64,000 nt of DNA, from NCBI GenBank assembly GCA_963709485.1, contig CAVPWE010000001.1, positions 62,001-126,000 of the forward strand, written 5' to 3'. A program made the position numbers and the translations under genes. Position 1 is the first letter of the stretch. Each line of letters starts with the position of its first letter. Origin of the DNA: JAXDBM01 sp963709485 (lineage in GTDB: Bacteria > Desulfobacterota > Syntrophia > Syntrophales > Fen-1087). Below are positions 8,220 through 16,650 of the stretch, one piece after another. The notes under the pieces are model-generated. The model searched no databases. It had not been told where the DNA came from and was given only the letters and a program-made list of their open reading frames with translations.

Positions 8220-10652
8220 ATGTTCAGATCGTTGTTCCCGAAGATGCATCATTGTTTTTGTACGGTTCAGTCATTGGTTCTTCTTTTCCTTTTACCGGCT
8301 GTTTGCATTGCCGTTCCCGGTAGTGACAGGTCCACACCGGACAAGCAGGCCGTCCTGAATAAGCTGTCCGGCATCCACGTTCCTTTTGTCGAGAACAGGG
8401 GACAGGTGGGAGACGAGCGGGTCAGGTACTATGCCCGCACCTTCGGGGGCACGCTCTTCGTGACAGAATCGGGGGAGATGGTCTATTCTCTTCCTTTCAG
8501 GGACAAGAGTAAAATCGGGGACAGGGATGCTTCAAGACGGGTTACTGAAGGAGCGAGGGTCAGCACCGCTGGAGGTGTTTCGCTGAAGGAGACCCTGGTG
8601 GGCGGTTCCGTCGAAACCATCCGTGGCGAGGGGGTGTCCCCTTCCAAGGTAAGCTACTTCCGTGAGAATGACTATTCCCGGTGGCAGAGTGGCCTCGTCA
8701 CATATAACACGGTTTCCCTGGGAGAGGTTTACCCGGGCATCGAACTTGCACTGAAGGCTTATGGGAACAATGTGGAAAAGCTCTTCACATTGAAACCACA
8801 CAGTGATCCAAGTCTCATAAGGATTAATATAGAGGGTGCAAAGGCTGTCGAAATCGCAGCAAACGGTGAACTGAAAATAACAACGGATATGGGTTTGGTG
8901 CGTTTCACGAAGCCGATGGCCTTCCAGGAAATCGAAGGGAGGCGAATTGATGTGCCGGTTCAGTATGCCCTGCAGAAAGGAAGTGTCGCCTACGGTTTCG
9001 CGGTCTCTGATTACGACCGTACCTGTGATCTTGTCATCGACCCACTTCTGGCCTCAACGTTCCTGGGGAAAGCCAGTTATGAAATGGCGCAGGCCATAGC
9101 ACTGGACGCATCGGGGAATGTCTATGTGACGGGATTTACAGATTCATCTGAGTTTCCGACCAAGACAGGGGCCTATGACTTATCGTATAATGGTATCTTT
9201 GACGTATTCATTTCAAAAATAAGCAGCGATCTGACGCAGCTTCTTGCCTCGACCTACCTGGGTGGAAGCAATGATGATGAGGCGCAGGCCATAGCACTGG
9301 ACGCTTCGGGGAATATCTACGTGACGGGATTGACAAGATCCTCCGATTTCCCGACTACGCCAGGGGCCTATGACTCGTCAAAAAAGTCAAGAGACACGGT
9401 CAATAAAATTCTTTTCGATGTCTTCATATCCAAACTCAGCGGAGATCTAACGCAGCTTCTTGCCTCAACCTACTTGAGTGGAAGTGCTATGGATCCTAAT
9501 AGGAAGGGTGGAGATGATTATGCATCCGCCATTGCTCTGGACGCCTCGGGCAACGTCTATGTGGCAGGATGCACAAGATCAGTGGATTTTCCCACGACAG
9601 CGGGGGCCTACAACCCGACAGGGAGTGGAAGCGATGAAAAGGATGACGGTTTTATTTCCAAGCTGAATGGAAACTTGACACAACTTCTTGCTTCCACATT
9701 TTTGGAGGGGGGAGATCATGATAGAATAGCTGCCATGAAGTTGGACGGTTCCGGGAATGTTTATGTAGCGGGAACTACAAGGTCAGTGGATTTTCCCACC
9801 ACGGCGGGGGCTTATAATGATAAATTTGACGCGTTCATTTCCAAGTTAGACGGTTCTCTCGGTACACTGCTGGCTTCCGCCTGCTTAGGTGGGAGTGGGA
9901 ATGATTCTTCCACAGCCATCGCCCTGGATACTTTGGGAAACATCTATGTGACGGGCATTTCAGATTCATCAGGACCCGGGGATTTTCCGATCACATCGGA
10001 GGCCTATGATATATCCTTCAATGGTGGGGCTTGCGATGCCTTTATTTCGAAACTGAGCAGTGATCTGACTCAGGTATCCGCCTCCACCTTTCTGGGAGGA
10101 AGCGGTGCCGATTATCCCTTTGCGCTGGCCCTTGATTCTGCAGGGAATGTCTATGTAGCCGGACGTGTTGAATACACATCGAATTTTCCAACCACGGCAA
10201 GGACCTATGACGAATCATTCAACGGAATGCACGATGCCTTTATTTCCAAATTCAACAATAGCCTCAACAGGTTGCTTGCTTCCACTTTTTTAGGTGGATC
10301 CTATTTCGATGCGGCACATGCAATGGTCCTGGATGCCTCAAGGAACGTTTATGTGACAGGAGTCACGAGCTCAACCAACTTTCCCACAACAGCAGCGGCA
10401 TATAAAAGCTCAATCAATGGCAACTATGACGTCTTTGTTTCCAAATTCGACTCGACGCTCAGGAGGCTCGACCCGAAGGGCGATGTGGACAGGAATGACA
10501 TTGTCGATCTTGCCGATGCGATCCTGGCCATTCAGGTTTCTTCCGGAATGAGCAGCACGAACGTCACCCTCGATGCGGACGTGAACAAGAATGATCGGAT
10601 TGACCTTGCCGAGGTCATCTACATCCTGCAGAAGATAGCGGGGATGAGGTAA
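8220..10652 (+). CDS. Secreted SBBP beta-propeller protein with C-terminal dockerin-like domain
   Basis: An 810-residue protein starting at ATG 8220 behind TAGGAGGT. It has a signal peptide (hydrophobic LVLLFLLPAVCIAV near residues 20-33), then a region beginning FVENRGQVGDERVRYYA that usually precedes SBBP repeats. About seven SBBP repeats follow (residues about 280-740), each with a core like LDASGNVYVTG, then DFPTT and DAFISKL. The last 60 residues contain two calcium-loop segments, GDVDRNDIVDLADAILAIQ and DADVNKNDRIDLAEVIYIL, matching a type I dockerin. There is no PEP-CTERM signal. Two activator boxes and a sigma-54 element place it in the PEP-CTERM regulon. Partner and function are unknown; a surface adhesion or scaffold role is possible. 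Confidence 0.88.
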   Translation: MFRSLFPKMHHCFCTVQSLVLLFLLPAVCIAVPGSDRSTPDKQAVLNKLSGIHVPFVENRGQVGDERVRYYARTFGGTLFVTESGEMVYSLPFRDKSKIGDRDASRRVTEGARVSTAGGVSLKETLVGGSVETIRGEGVSPSKVSYFRENDYSRWQSGLVTYNTVSLGEVYPGIELALKAYGNNVEKLFTLKPHSDPSLIRINIEGAKAVEIAANGELKITTDMGLVRFTKPMAFQEIEGRRIDVPVQYALQKGSVAYGFAVSDYDRTCDLVIDPLLASTFLGKASYEMAQAIALDASGNVYVTGFTDSSEFPTKTGAYDLSYNGIFDVFISKISSDLTQLLASTYLGGSNDDEAQAIALDASGNIYVTGLTRSSDFPTTPGAYDSSKKSRDTVNKILFDVFISKLSGDLTQLLASTYLSGSAMDPNRKGGDDYASAIALDASGNVYVAGCTRSVDFPTTAGAYNPTGSGSDEKDDGFISKLNGNLTQLLASTFLEGGDHDRIAAMKLDGSGNVYVAGTTRSVDFPTTAGAYNDKFDAFISKLDGSLGTLLASACLGGSGNDSSTAIALDTLGNIYVTGISDSSGPGDFPITSEAYDISFNGGACDAFISKLSSDLTQVSASTFLGGSGADYPFALALDSAGNVYVAGRVEYTSNFPTTARTYDESFNGMHDAFISKFNNSLNRLLASTFLGGSYFDAAHAMVLDASRNVYVTGVTSSTNFPTTAAAYKSSINGNYDVFVSKFDSTLRRLDPKGDVDRNDIVDLADAILAIQVSSGMSSTNVTLDADVNKNDRIDLAEVIYILQKIAGMR

Positions 10653-10714
10653 GAAAATATCATCCTTCGGGACGACCAAGCCCAAGCCTTATGCAGCGGT
10701 TTCCTTGACGCTTA

Positions 10715-11488
10715 TTACGGGGGAAGAGGCCAAGGAGACGGCTGCGTCCCAGTCAGCCGGAGAACATTCCGGCTGACGACGTTTTCGAAGTCGTCCGCCT
10801 TCATCCCGAGGTTCCTGACCTTCTGCAGTTCGTGCCGGGGGCTGCCGAAGGGGAAGTCGCTTCCGAACAGCAGCCTGCTGCTTCCGTACCGCTCCAGGAA
10901 CTGCGCCATCTCGCTACTTGTCGCCAGCGCCGTGTCGGCGTAGACGGTCCCGTCATCCCAGACGCCGGCGCGGAAAAGGGCGTCAAAGCCGCCGTTCAGC
11001 ATCCCCATGTGGGGGATGATGACGGGGGTCCGCCCCCCGACCCGCTTGATGAAATAGCGTGTGTTCTCGAAGGACTCCTCCAGCAGGATGGGAAGACGCA
11101 GGCGGTACGCCTCCTGGAGGAAATCCTCGCAGCGGGGATCGTCATAATGATAGACGGGCTCGTAGTCGTGGCGGTGCCACTTGATCCCCCGGTACCCTTT
11201 CCCCAGCTCCTCCTTCCGGAAATCGTTCCAGACGAAATAGTAGGCGAAGCGGCTCCGCTCCGGCTGCTGCAGGTCCAGCAGGTAGCGGTTGGCCCGCTGT
11301 CGGCAGGCGGCCCAGGGCGACGTATCCTGGAAATGGTAGTCGTACCGGTCGTAGATGTCCTCCACCGGCGCAAAGAGGCAGGCCCCCGAAATGCCCCCTT
11401 CCTGAAGGCGGCCTTGAACCTCCTCCCAGGGGAGGCTGACATTCTGGACCCCGCAGTGCATGTGCGAGTCGATGATCGTGACGCTCAT
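10715..11488 (-). CDS. Amidohydrolase-family metal-dependent hydrolase, copy B
   Basis: 257 residues. The N-terminal IIDSHMHCG carries the HxH metal ligands of amidohydrolase-2 TIM barrels; IIPHMGMLNGG and LLFGSDFPFGSP supply the later His and Asp expected of the fold. The substrate is unknown. It is the last gene of a minus-strand set: NAD(P)H dehydrogenase remnant, DUF3617 protein, then this gene, with 10 bp between the last two. A copy nearly identical in sequence lies at 16651-17409, with a slightly different C-terminal tail, and a broken one at 7071-7573. Confidence 0.8.
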   Translation of the reverse strand: MSVTIIDSHMHCGVQNVSLPWEEVQGRLQEGGISGACLFAPVEDIYDRYDYHFQDTSPWAACRQRANRYLLDLQQPERSRFAYYFVWNDFRKEELGKGYRGIKWHRHDYEPVYHYDDPRCEDFLQEAYRLRLPILLEESFENTRYFIKRVGGRTPVIIPHMGMLNGGFDALFRAGVWDDGTVYADTALATSSEMAQFLERYGSSRLLFGSDFPFGSPRHELQKVRNLGMKADDFENVVSRNVLRLTGTQPSPWPLPP

Positions 11489-11498
11489 AGGCGGCCCC

Positions 11499-11933
11499 CT
11501 ACGGGCAGTCTCCCACCCGCCTTCCGCTGACGTGCTGTATGATTTTCAGCGGACCGGCATCCGGGCGCTGCATGGCCAGGCTGATGATGCCGTCGAACCG
11601 GCCGCCCCGGTAGGTCATGCTGCCGCTCCCGTCGATCGATCCTTCGCCGGCCTCGCATTTCATCTTCCAGGAGACGCTGTCGCCCGCCGTTTTTGTTTCC
11701 GTGATCCGGCAGGAACTGTCCTTCTGGAGGAGCTGCGGGACCTGGCTCCCGTCCTTCAGGCAGTGCGCCGAGGCAACCGGCGCCGGGTTCGACGGCAGTC
11801 CGGGCACCTCCATCCGAATCGTGATTTCCCAGAGGCCTTCCTGGATATTGGTTTCGGCCATCGCCGGGGCAGCCCGAAGCAGCAGAGCCACAATGATAAG
11901 AACGATCACTCCCGGCCAAAATTTCGTGGTCAT
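11499..11933 (-). CDS. DUF3617-family exported protein, copy 1
   Basis: 144 residues with a signal peptide (VIVLIIVALLLRAAPAMA). The mature part opens with NIQEGLWEITIRMEVPGLP, the signature of DUF3617 proteins, and has Cys residues at HCLKDG, CRITET, KMKCEAG and the C-terminal GDCP, probably disulphide-bonded in the periplasm. Function is unknown. The start is the ATG at 11931-11933 behind GGGGGAGG. An identical copy is at 17420-17854. Confidence 0.8.
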   Translation of the reverse strand: MTTKFWPGVIVLIIVALLLRAAPAMAETNIQEGLWEITIRMEVPGLPSNPAPVASAHCLKDGSQVPQLLQKDSSCRITETKTAGDSVSWKMKCEAGEGSIDGSGSMTYRGGRFDGIISLAMQRPDAGPLKIIQHVSGRRVGDCP

Positions 11934-11947
11934 GGCGGCCTCCCCCA

Positions 11948-12407
11948 TCAGTACTGCCCCACGATCTGCCGGACCTTGTCCAGGTAGCCTTTCCGCGCGG
12001 CGTCGTCGACGTAGGGGACGGCGCCGAAGAACTGGTGCGCCAGGACTTTCACCCCGCAGAACTCGTAGATGCCCGTGTCGGAGGTCTTCCTCATCGCATC
12101 GAACATGCCGGACTTCTCGTAAACCTTCTCCGGCGTCCCCTGCGTGTTGAGGATGACGGCCTTCTTGTCCGTGAGCAGCTTGACGATTCCCTTGTCGTCG
12201 GAGCTGTAGGCGAAGCCGTAGCTGAACACCCGGTCGATGTAGCCCTTCATCATGGCCGGCAGGCCCGTCCACCAGACCGGGTGGATGACGGTCATGATGT
12301 CCGACCAGGCGATGTGGTCCTGTTCGGCCTTGATGTCGGCGGGCGTCTTTCCCTCCTGCATGGCTGCCAAATCGGCGGCCTTGAGGACCGGGTCGAAGCC
12401 CAGGGCG
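11948..12407 (-). pseudogene. NAD(P)H dehydrogenase (quinone)-like flavodoxin-fold gene, 5' end lost
   Basis: The sequence matches the intact gene at 17869-18447 almost base for base up to 12407 (five-residue context ALGFD). Upstream of that the first 40 or so codons, including the flavin-binding start, are replaced by the 3' end of a ferredoxin-reductase gene in the opposite direction. The junction falls in GGGCG, which both parents share. A frame still runs into the foreign part, but it has no proper start, so the gene is called broken. Confidence 0.85.
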
Positions 12408-12517
12408 GCAGGGTCTTCCAGCCCCAGGGGGTGCTGCTGCGCAAGTCGGATCGGGAATTCGGCTATATCCATTCCTGCATGGCCTGGCCCATCTCGGACC
12501 TCGAGATCATGGTCTGA
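12403..12517 (+). pseudogene. 3' fragment of the 2Fe-2S ferredoxin-reductase gene
   Basis: 115 bp that align without gaps to 5165-5279, the last 37 codons plus stop of the reductase. They read VFQPQGVLLRKSDREFGYIH then SCMAWPISDLEIMV. Identity is about 90 percent, so it came either from a paralogue or from an old duplication. The first five bases overlap the quinone-reductase remnant. Confidence 0.85.
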
Positions 12518-12738
12518 GTGGCGCAAACCACAGACGGGGGACCCGGGCCGGGCAGCAGTTCTGCCCGCCCTCGTCCCTACCGCCTTTGCGATACAAGCCT
12601 GGGAACAATCGCCAAACGTGAAGCCTCAGCCATGCATGCCCGCCCGCCACTGCCGGAATATTTGCAATCGCAAACACATGCCAGGCTATTGAAATGATTG
12701 ATATACGCTGGAATCGGCCCATGCGTCCGCGGGTCCGG

Positions 12739-12755
12739 TGTCGGATTTCTTTACA
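12739..12755 (+). promoter_or_regulatory. Activator box, distal, upstream of mini-protein gene
   Basis: TGTCGGATTTCTTTACA, exactly 113 bp before the identical box at 12852. The stretch 12518-12738 before it shows nothing I can name. Confidence 0.75.
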
Positions 12756-12851
12756 AAATGCGATCATGGCCAAAATTTTTTTATATGATCGCAATTCTTG
12801 ACGATTTGTCTAAAAAATCCATTTTCACTCCTCCCCGTCCCCTCAACAGGA

Positions 12852-12868
12852 TGTCGGATTTCTTTACA
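12852..12868 (+). promoter_or_regulatory. Activator box, proximal, upstream of mini-protein gene
   Basis: TGTCGGATTTCTTTACA, starting 79 bp before the -24 element at 12931. Confidence 0.75.
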
Positions 12869-12930
12869 GGTTCGCGCTGACCGGAGTTCCGGCATATAAA
12901 TTCTTCCTTGTATTCAACTACTTGTAAATA

Positions 12931-12946
12931 TGGCACAAGAAATGCT
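12931..12946 (+). promoter_or_regulatory. Sigma-54 promoter of mini-protein/SdrD-B operon
   Basis: TGGCACAAGAAATGCT matches the consensus at -24 (TGGCAC) and -12 (TGCT, with A in place of the first T). Transcription would start near 12957. Confidence 0.75.
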
Positions 12947-13093
12947 AGTGATTTGTACAACATGCATCGGAGATTGCAGTCTTGGTATCAAAATGGTCCG
13001 CAGGGCGTTGGGGAAGGGGCTCAAACGTTCGCCTGTTTATCAACTATCAAACAATCAATCCAAAGACAGGAAGGAAGGAGGGAGGAAACAGAA

Positions 13094-13270
13094 ATAAAGA
13101 AATTATTTTACTCGATTCTTGCCGTGCCGGCGTTGATCGTGTTCAGTTCCTCGGTTTGTTACGCGGGTGCCCCGCCTTTGAATGTACCCGAACTGGTGGC
13201 ATGGGTTCTCCTTTCAGCAGGTGTAGCCGGGGTGGCAGCTTACAGGCTCATCAGAAACCATAAAAAGTGA
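13094..13270 (+). CDS. 58-aa mini-protein: signal peptide plus PEP-CTERM-like tail, apparent ATA start
   Basis: The frame gives KKLFYSILAVPALIVFSSSV as a signal peptide, then only a few residues (GAPPLN), then VPELVAWVLLSAGVAGVAAY and a basic end RLIRNHKK. The tail has the three parts of an exosortase-type sorting signal (PE motif, membrane helix, basic end), though it is not a standard PEP-CTERM. A strong GGAGG at 13081-13085 sits 8 bp before codon ATA 13094. No ATG, GTG or TTG lies in frame at that distance, so either ATA is the start or an ATG was mutated or misread. An in-frame ATG at 12962 would be almost leaderless. It is the first gene after a sigma-54 promoter with two boxes. Function unknown. 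Confidence 0.55.
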   Translation: MKKLFYSILAVPALIVFSSSVCYAGAPPLNVPELVAWVLLSAGVAGVAAYRLIRNHKK

Positions 13271-13400
13271 TCAGCGTTTTTTTGACTGGAAGCAAAGCGT
13301 TACATTTTCGGATCCTCTCGTTGTTGCGTCCACAAAATCCGGTCCATTCCCTGTGAAGAGACGGATTTGCTTCCATTGTGATCCGATTGAAAGGAGACTT

Positions 13401-15743
13401 ATGATGAAAATGAATACTCGTGTTTCAAAGGCAATCGCCTTGTGCCTGTTTCTGGCGACGGTCGTCTTTTTCGTAGCGCCTCCACAGGCCTTTTCTTCGG
13501 TCTGCTCGGGCACGATCGGCGATCGTGCGTGGATTGATACGAACGGCAACGGCTGCCAGGACGCTGGTGAGGCTGGCCTTGCGGGTGTGAAGGTGCACCT
13601 GTATGGGGGATGCGACGGGAACACCGAAGTTCCATCCGCGGTCACCACGGATGCGAACGGAAACTACCTTTTTAGTGGCCTGTGTCCCGGAACCTACAGG
13701 GTTGAGTTTGAAACCCCGACAGGTTACAAGCAAACCCAACACAACCAGGTGTGTAATGACGATCCTGCTGTGAGTGACGGGCAGGACAGCGATTGCGGGA
13801 GTACTGACACCTGCACAACGCTCACTGTAAACAATCCTAACGATCTCACCATCGACTGCGGCTATATACCGGAGTGCGAGGGTACGATTGGGGATCGTGC
13901 GTGGATTGATACGAACGGCAACGGCTGCCAGGACGCTGGTGAGGCTGGCCTTGCGGGTGTGAAGGTGCACCTGTATGGGGGATGCGACGGGAACACCGAA
14001 GTTCCATCCGCGGTCACCACGGATGCGAACGGAAACTACCTTTTTAGTGGCCTGTGTCCCGGAACCTACAGGGTTGAGTTTGAAACCCCGACAGGTTACA
14101 AGCAAACCCAACACAACCAGGTGTGTAATGACGATCCTGCTGTGAGTGACGGGCAGGACAGCGATTGCGGGAGTACTGACACCTGCACAACGCTCACTGT
14201 AAACAATCCTAACGATCTCACCATCGACTGCGGCTATGTACCCTTGTGTGGCCTCGCCCTCTATAAGGGGTGCGAGGAGGCATTGCCTCCGTCGACGGAC
14301 TGGGCCTCCTGCAAGGGCAAGATACAGCAGTTCACGATGATCTGGCCGGGCCCTGGAGACATTAAAATCAGCGGCATCACTAACGACGCTCCTGGCGGCG
14401 TGGTCAGCCCGGGACAGAAGGTGACCTTCAAGGGGCCGTTCTCGGTCAACGACCAGTATCTAAACATTACGGGCGCGGTCACAGGGCGCTCGACATTCCA
14501 CGTGTCATGCTCCGATGCGGACATGGATGGCCGGACCTCGACCAACCTTTCGCAGCAGCAGTTGCCGGGCAAGGCGCAGGATTGCGGCAAGTTCGAAGGG
14601 GATGGCAAAGCTTTGTCGGGAACCTGGATCAACGCCTGGCTGCTGGACGGGCTGGTCGATGCCGAGGGCAAGGTCCTGAACTGCAGCCCTGAGCCGACGG
14701 AACCCACTAATCAGTGCTCCTTCGAGGTTCAGGAGCCGCCCCAGTGCGGCACGGGTGGCACCTACAAGCCGAGCAACCTGACCTTCCAGTACACCGGTAC
14801 CGGCAGTGACTGTAACTACCATACCGACACCCAGGCTGCCGGCAAGGTGATCTGCACACCCACGGGGAATAGCAACACCTTCGATGCAACCAAAGCGGCG
14901 ACTATCGTGGCCGTGCCTGGTGGAACGTTCAACAACGTCGCGCTTGGCGGTATGTTCACCATCCCGCGGACGGCGACCAACAGCGTTTTCACGCTGACAA
15001 ACGCCGGAGGCACGGAGACCATCCAGGTCCACACGTCGTGTTCTCAGCCGCTGAAGGTCGGTGACGTCTACTACGACCTGACCCTGGTGGCGATGGACGG
15101 CGCGGGGGCCGGCCCGGAAGTCAAATACAATTACACCGTCAAGAATACCGGGTCCCAACCGCTCAGCAACATCACCGTTACGGATGACATGCTCGGTCCG
15201 GTTGGGATCATTAGCTGGCTGGCCTCAGGTGCTTCCGAGACATTCAGCTTGAGTGCCTACATTGCAGCGACCACGACCAATACCGCCACAGCGACGGCGG
15301 GTGCCACCGGGATTTGTACCGCCCAGGCCTCGGCGACCGTGAGCATAGTCCCGCCTCCGGGTCCGGACGTCGAGGTGTCTGGAGCTCCGCTCCCAACTGT
15401 GGACAAGAACAAGTTCTACTGGAAACTCACCAACAGTGGAACGGATCCGGCAATCCTCACCAAGGTTGAGGTTTTTGCCTGGCCTTCCCAGCAGGGGAAA
15501 CTGAAGAAGATCAAACTGGATGGCGACACCTCCGCAGACCCACCAGACATTTTATGGCGGGGCGATTTAGCCACTAACCCAGCGGTCATCAGCGTGTTCA
15601 CCTCGGATGTGAACAAGAAGAAGATCGCTGCGGGTCAGACGAGGACTTTCACCATTGAGTTCGAGAAGGACTACACGGTGGACGTCCCGACTGACTATAA
15701 ATTCACGATCACGTTTGAAGGTGGTACGACGCTGAGTTGGTAA
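13401..15743 (+). CDS. Exported SdrD-B-domain repeat protein
   Basis: 780 residues starting at ATG 13401 behind AAGGAGA, with signal peptide ALCLFLATVVFFVAPPQAFS. Two tandem 124-residue units follow, each with an SdrD_B/Cna-B-like domain: GTIGDRAWIDTNGNGCQDAG, then a calcium-binding-like GQDSDCG. The middle (about 290-560) is Cys-rich and of unknown type, and residues about 570-660 resemble a DUF11-type repeat (YNYTVKNTGSQPLSNITVTD). It ends FTITFEGGTTLSW with no PEP-CTERM, LPXTG or membrane anchor, so it is probably released or held by a partner. It follows the mini-protein gene by 130 bp and probably shares its sigma-54 promoter. Confidence 0.82.
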   Translation: MMKMNTRVSKAIALCLFLATVVFFVAPPQAFSSVCSGTIGDRAWIDTNGNGCQDAGEAGLAGVKVHLYGGCDGNTEVPSAVTTDANGNYLFSGLCPGTYRVEFETPTGYKQTQHNQVCNDDPAVSDGQDSDCGSTDTCTTLTVNNPNDLTIDCGYIPECEGTIGDRAWIDTNGNGCQDAGEAGLAGVKVHLYGGCDGNTEVPSAVTTDANGNYLFSGLCPGTYRVEFETPTGYKQTQHNQVCNDDPAVSDGQDSDCGSTDTCTTLTVNNPNDLTIDCGYVPLCGLALYKGCEEALPPSTDWASCKGKIQQFTMIWPGPGDIKISGITNDAPGGVVSPGQKVTFKGPFSVNDQYLNITGAVTGRSTFHVSCSDADMDGRTSTNLSQQQLPGKAQDCGKFEGDGKALSGTWINAWLLDGLVDAEGKVLNCSPEPTEPTNQCSFEVQEPPQCGTGGTYKPSNLTFQYTGTGSDCNYHTDTQAAGKVICTPTGNSNTFDATKAATIVAVPGGTFNNVALGGMFTIPRTATNSVFTLTNAGGTETIQVHTSCSQPLKVGDVYYDLTLVAMDGAGAGPEVKYNYTVKNTGSQPLSNITVTDDMLGPVGIISWLASGASETFSLSAYIAATTTNTATATAGATGICTAQASATVSIVPPPGPDVEVSGAPLPTVDKNKFYWKLTNSGTDPAILTKVEVFAWPSQQGKLKKIKLDGDTSADPPDILWRGDLATNPAVISVFTSDVNKKKIAAGQTRTFTIEFEKDYTVDVPTDYKFTITFEGGTTLSW
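13521..14237 (+). repeat. Tandem intragenic repeat, 372-bp period
   Basis: 13521-13865 and 13893-14237 (345 bp each) appear identical base for base, with a diverged linker between them. They encode the two SdrD-B-like domains. Confidence 0.92.
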
Positions 15744-15818
15744 ATGCCGTAACTTAACAACCCGTTAACCCAGCCCCCGACACCCTTCCACGAGGGGAGG
15801 GGAAGTGGGGATCGACCG

Positions 15819-15857
15819 AAAGGGCGGGAGACCTGAAAAGGGCGCCCGCCCTTTTTT
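15819..15857 (+). terminator. Rho-independent terminator after SdrD-B gene
   Basis: The stem AAGGGCGGG pairs with CCCGCCCTT and is followed by a T run, about 75 bp after the stop codon. Confidence 0.8.
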
Positions 15858-16075
15858 ATTGAGCCGGAACGTCAGGCGCGAAGCGTGGCACTGCCGTAAA
15901 CCGGGAAACCAACCTCATCCATGCCGCTGCGCGGATTGTCCCGCCCCCGGGCCCTGGGCGCATCAGTCCCTTTTCCATAATCGTGGGACTTCCTGTGCGC
16001 CGATTAGCCTTAGGCCGCCTTTTTCATCTTGACACTCATAAACAGATTGTCGATGAACATTAAGGAGGCAAGGGC

Positions 16076-16375
16076 ATGAATCCCAAAAACAATCTTCCAC
16101 CGGTTCATCCCGGTGTGTTTCTCAAGGAGATCCTCGACGAATTGGGGATGATTCAGGCCGAATTAGCGCGAACGATTGGGGTTTCCCCGATGAGGGTGTC
16201 CCACATCATCAACGGAACCAGGCCCGTCACGGCTGAAACGGCCCTGCTTTTCGGAAGGGCGTTCGGGCAGACGCCGCAGTATTGGATCAATCTTCAGGCC
16301 GCCTACGATCTCAAGACGACTGAAAAGGCCATGCGCCGCAGGCTCGCGGAGATTCCCGAATTGGCGCATGCCTGA
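16076..16375 (+). CDS. higA: HigA-family antitoxin / XRE-type transcriptional regulator
   Basis: 99 residues. PPVHPGVFLKEILDELGM is the characteristic opening of HigA/VapI antitoxins. A helix-turn-helix follows (QAELARTIGVSPMRVSHIIN) and FGQTPQYWINLQAAYDL is the typical C-terminal segment. It has a strong AAGGAGG ribosome site. HigA normally neutralises a HigB RNase encoded just upstream and represses the pair. Here 15858-16075 contains no HigB-like frame, so this antitoxin appears to be an orphan. Confidence 0.85.
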   Translation: MNPKNNLPPVHPGVFLKEILDELGMIQAELARTIGVSPMRVSHIINGTRPVTAETALLFGRAFGQTPQYWINLQAAYDLKTTEKAMRRRLAEIPELAHA

Positions 16376-16391
16376 AACTCGCAAGCCGGAT

Positions 16392-16609
16392 ACCATATCT
16401 TGTGGTCAGGCTTGTAAGGGCCGCCACATATCCTGTGCGGCCCCTCTTCACGGCTGAACGACAGTCTTACCGTGACGGTTGTGAACCCTCCACAGCAGGG
16501 ATGATTTCAGGAATGCTGCAACCCTCTCACACCCCTCCGGACACGTAAAATCATCATAGATATAAACAGTTTACACGATTGGAAGCCGAATTGTAAAAAA
16601 TTCCGACAC
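16392..16609. repeat. Dispersed intergenic repeat, copy B
   Basis: Diverged copy of 5325-5543, with several small insertions and substitutions but collinear throughout. It ends with a reverse-oriented activator box. It fills most of the gap between higA and the convergent hydrolase gene. Confidence 0.75.
16592..16608 (-). promoter_or_regulatory. Activator box (reverse orientation)
   Basis: The minus strand reads TGTCGGAATTTTTTACA. No sigma-54 element or exported-protein gene follows it in either direction nearby, so it may be a relic carried by the repeat. Confidence 0.5.
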
Positions 16610-16650
16610 TGCAGGGGCATGAATGTGCATCCAGATGAGGGTAAAGGTGT

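Larger units (their letters stand above)
10750..12407. repeat. Segmental duplication, copy 1
   Basis: About 1.66 kb covering amidohydrolase, DUF3617 and most of the quinone-reductase gene. It repeats at 16671-18328 with a constant offset of 5921 bp and very few differences, so the duplication is recent or maintained by conversion. Confidence 0.9.

Noticed and set aside
12908..13270. A longer 120-codon version of the mini-protein
   Set aside because: Its start lies upstream of the predicted transcription start, and the added N-terminus has no secretion or protein-like features; the GGAGG site supports a start near 13094.
13521..14237. CRISPR-like or tandem array
   Set aside because: Only two long identical units, in frame inside a protein gene; no short repeats with unique spacers are found anywhere in the window.
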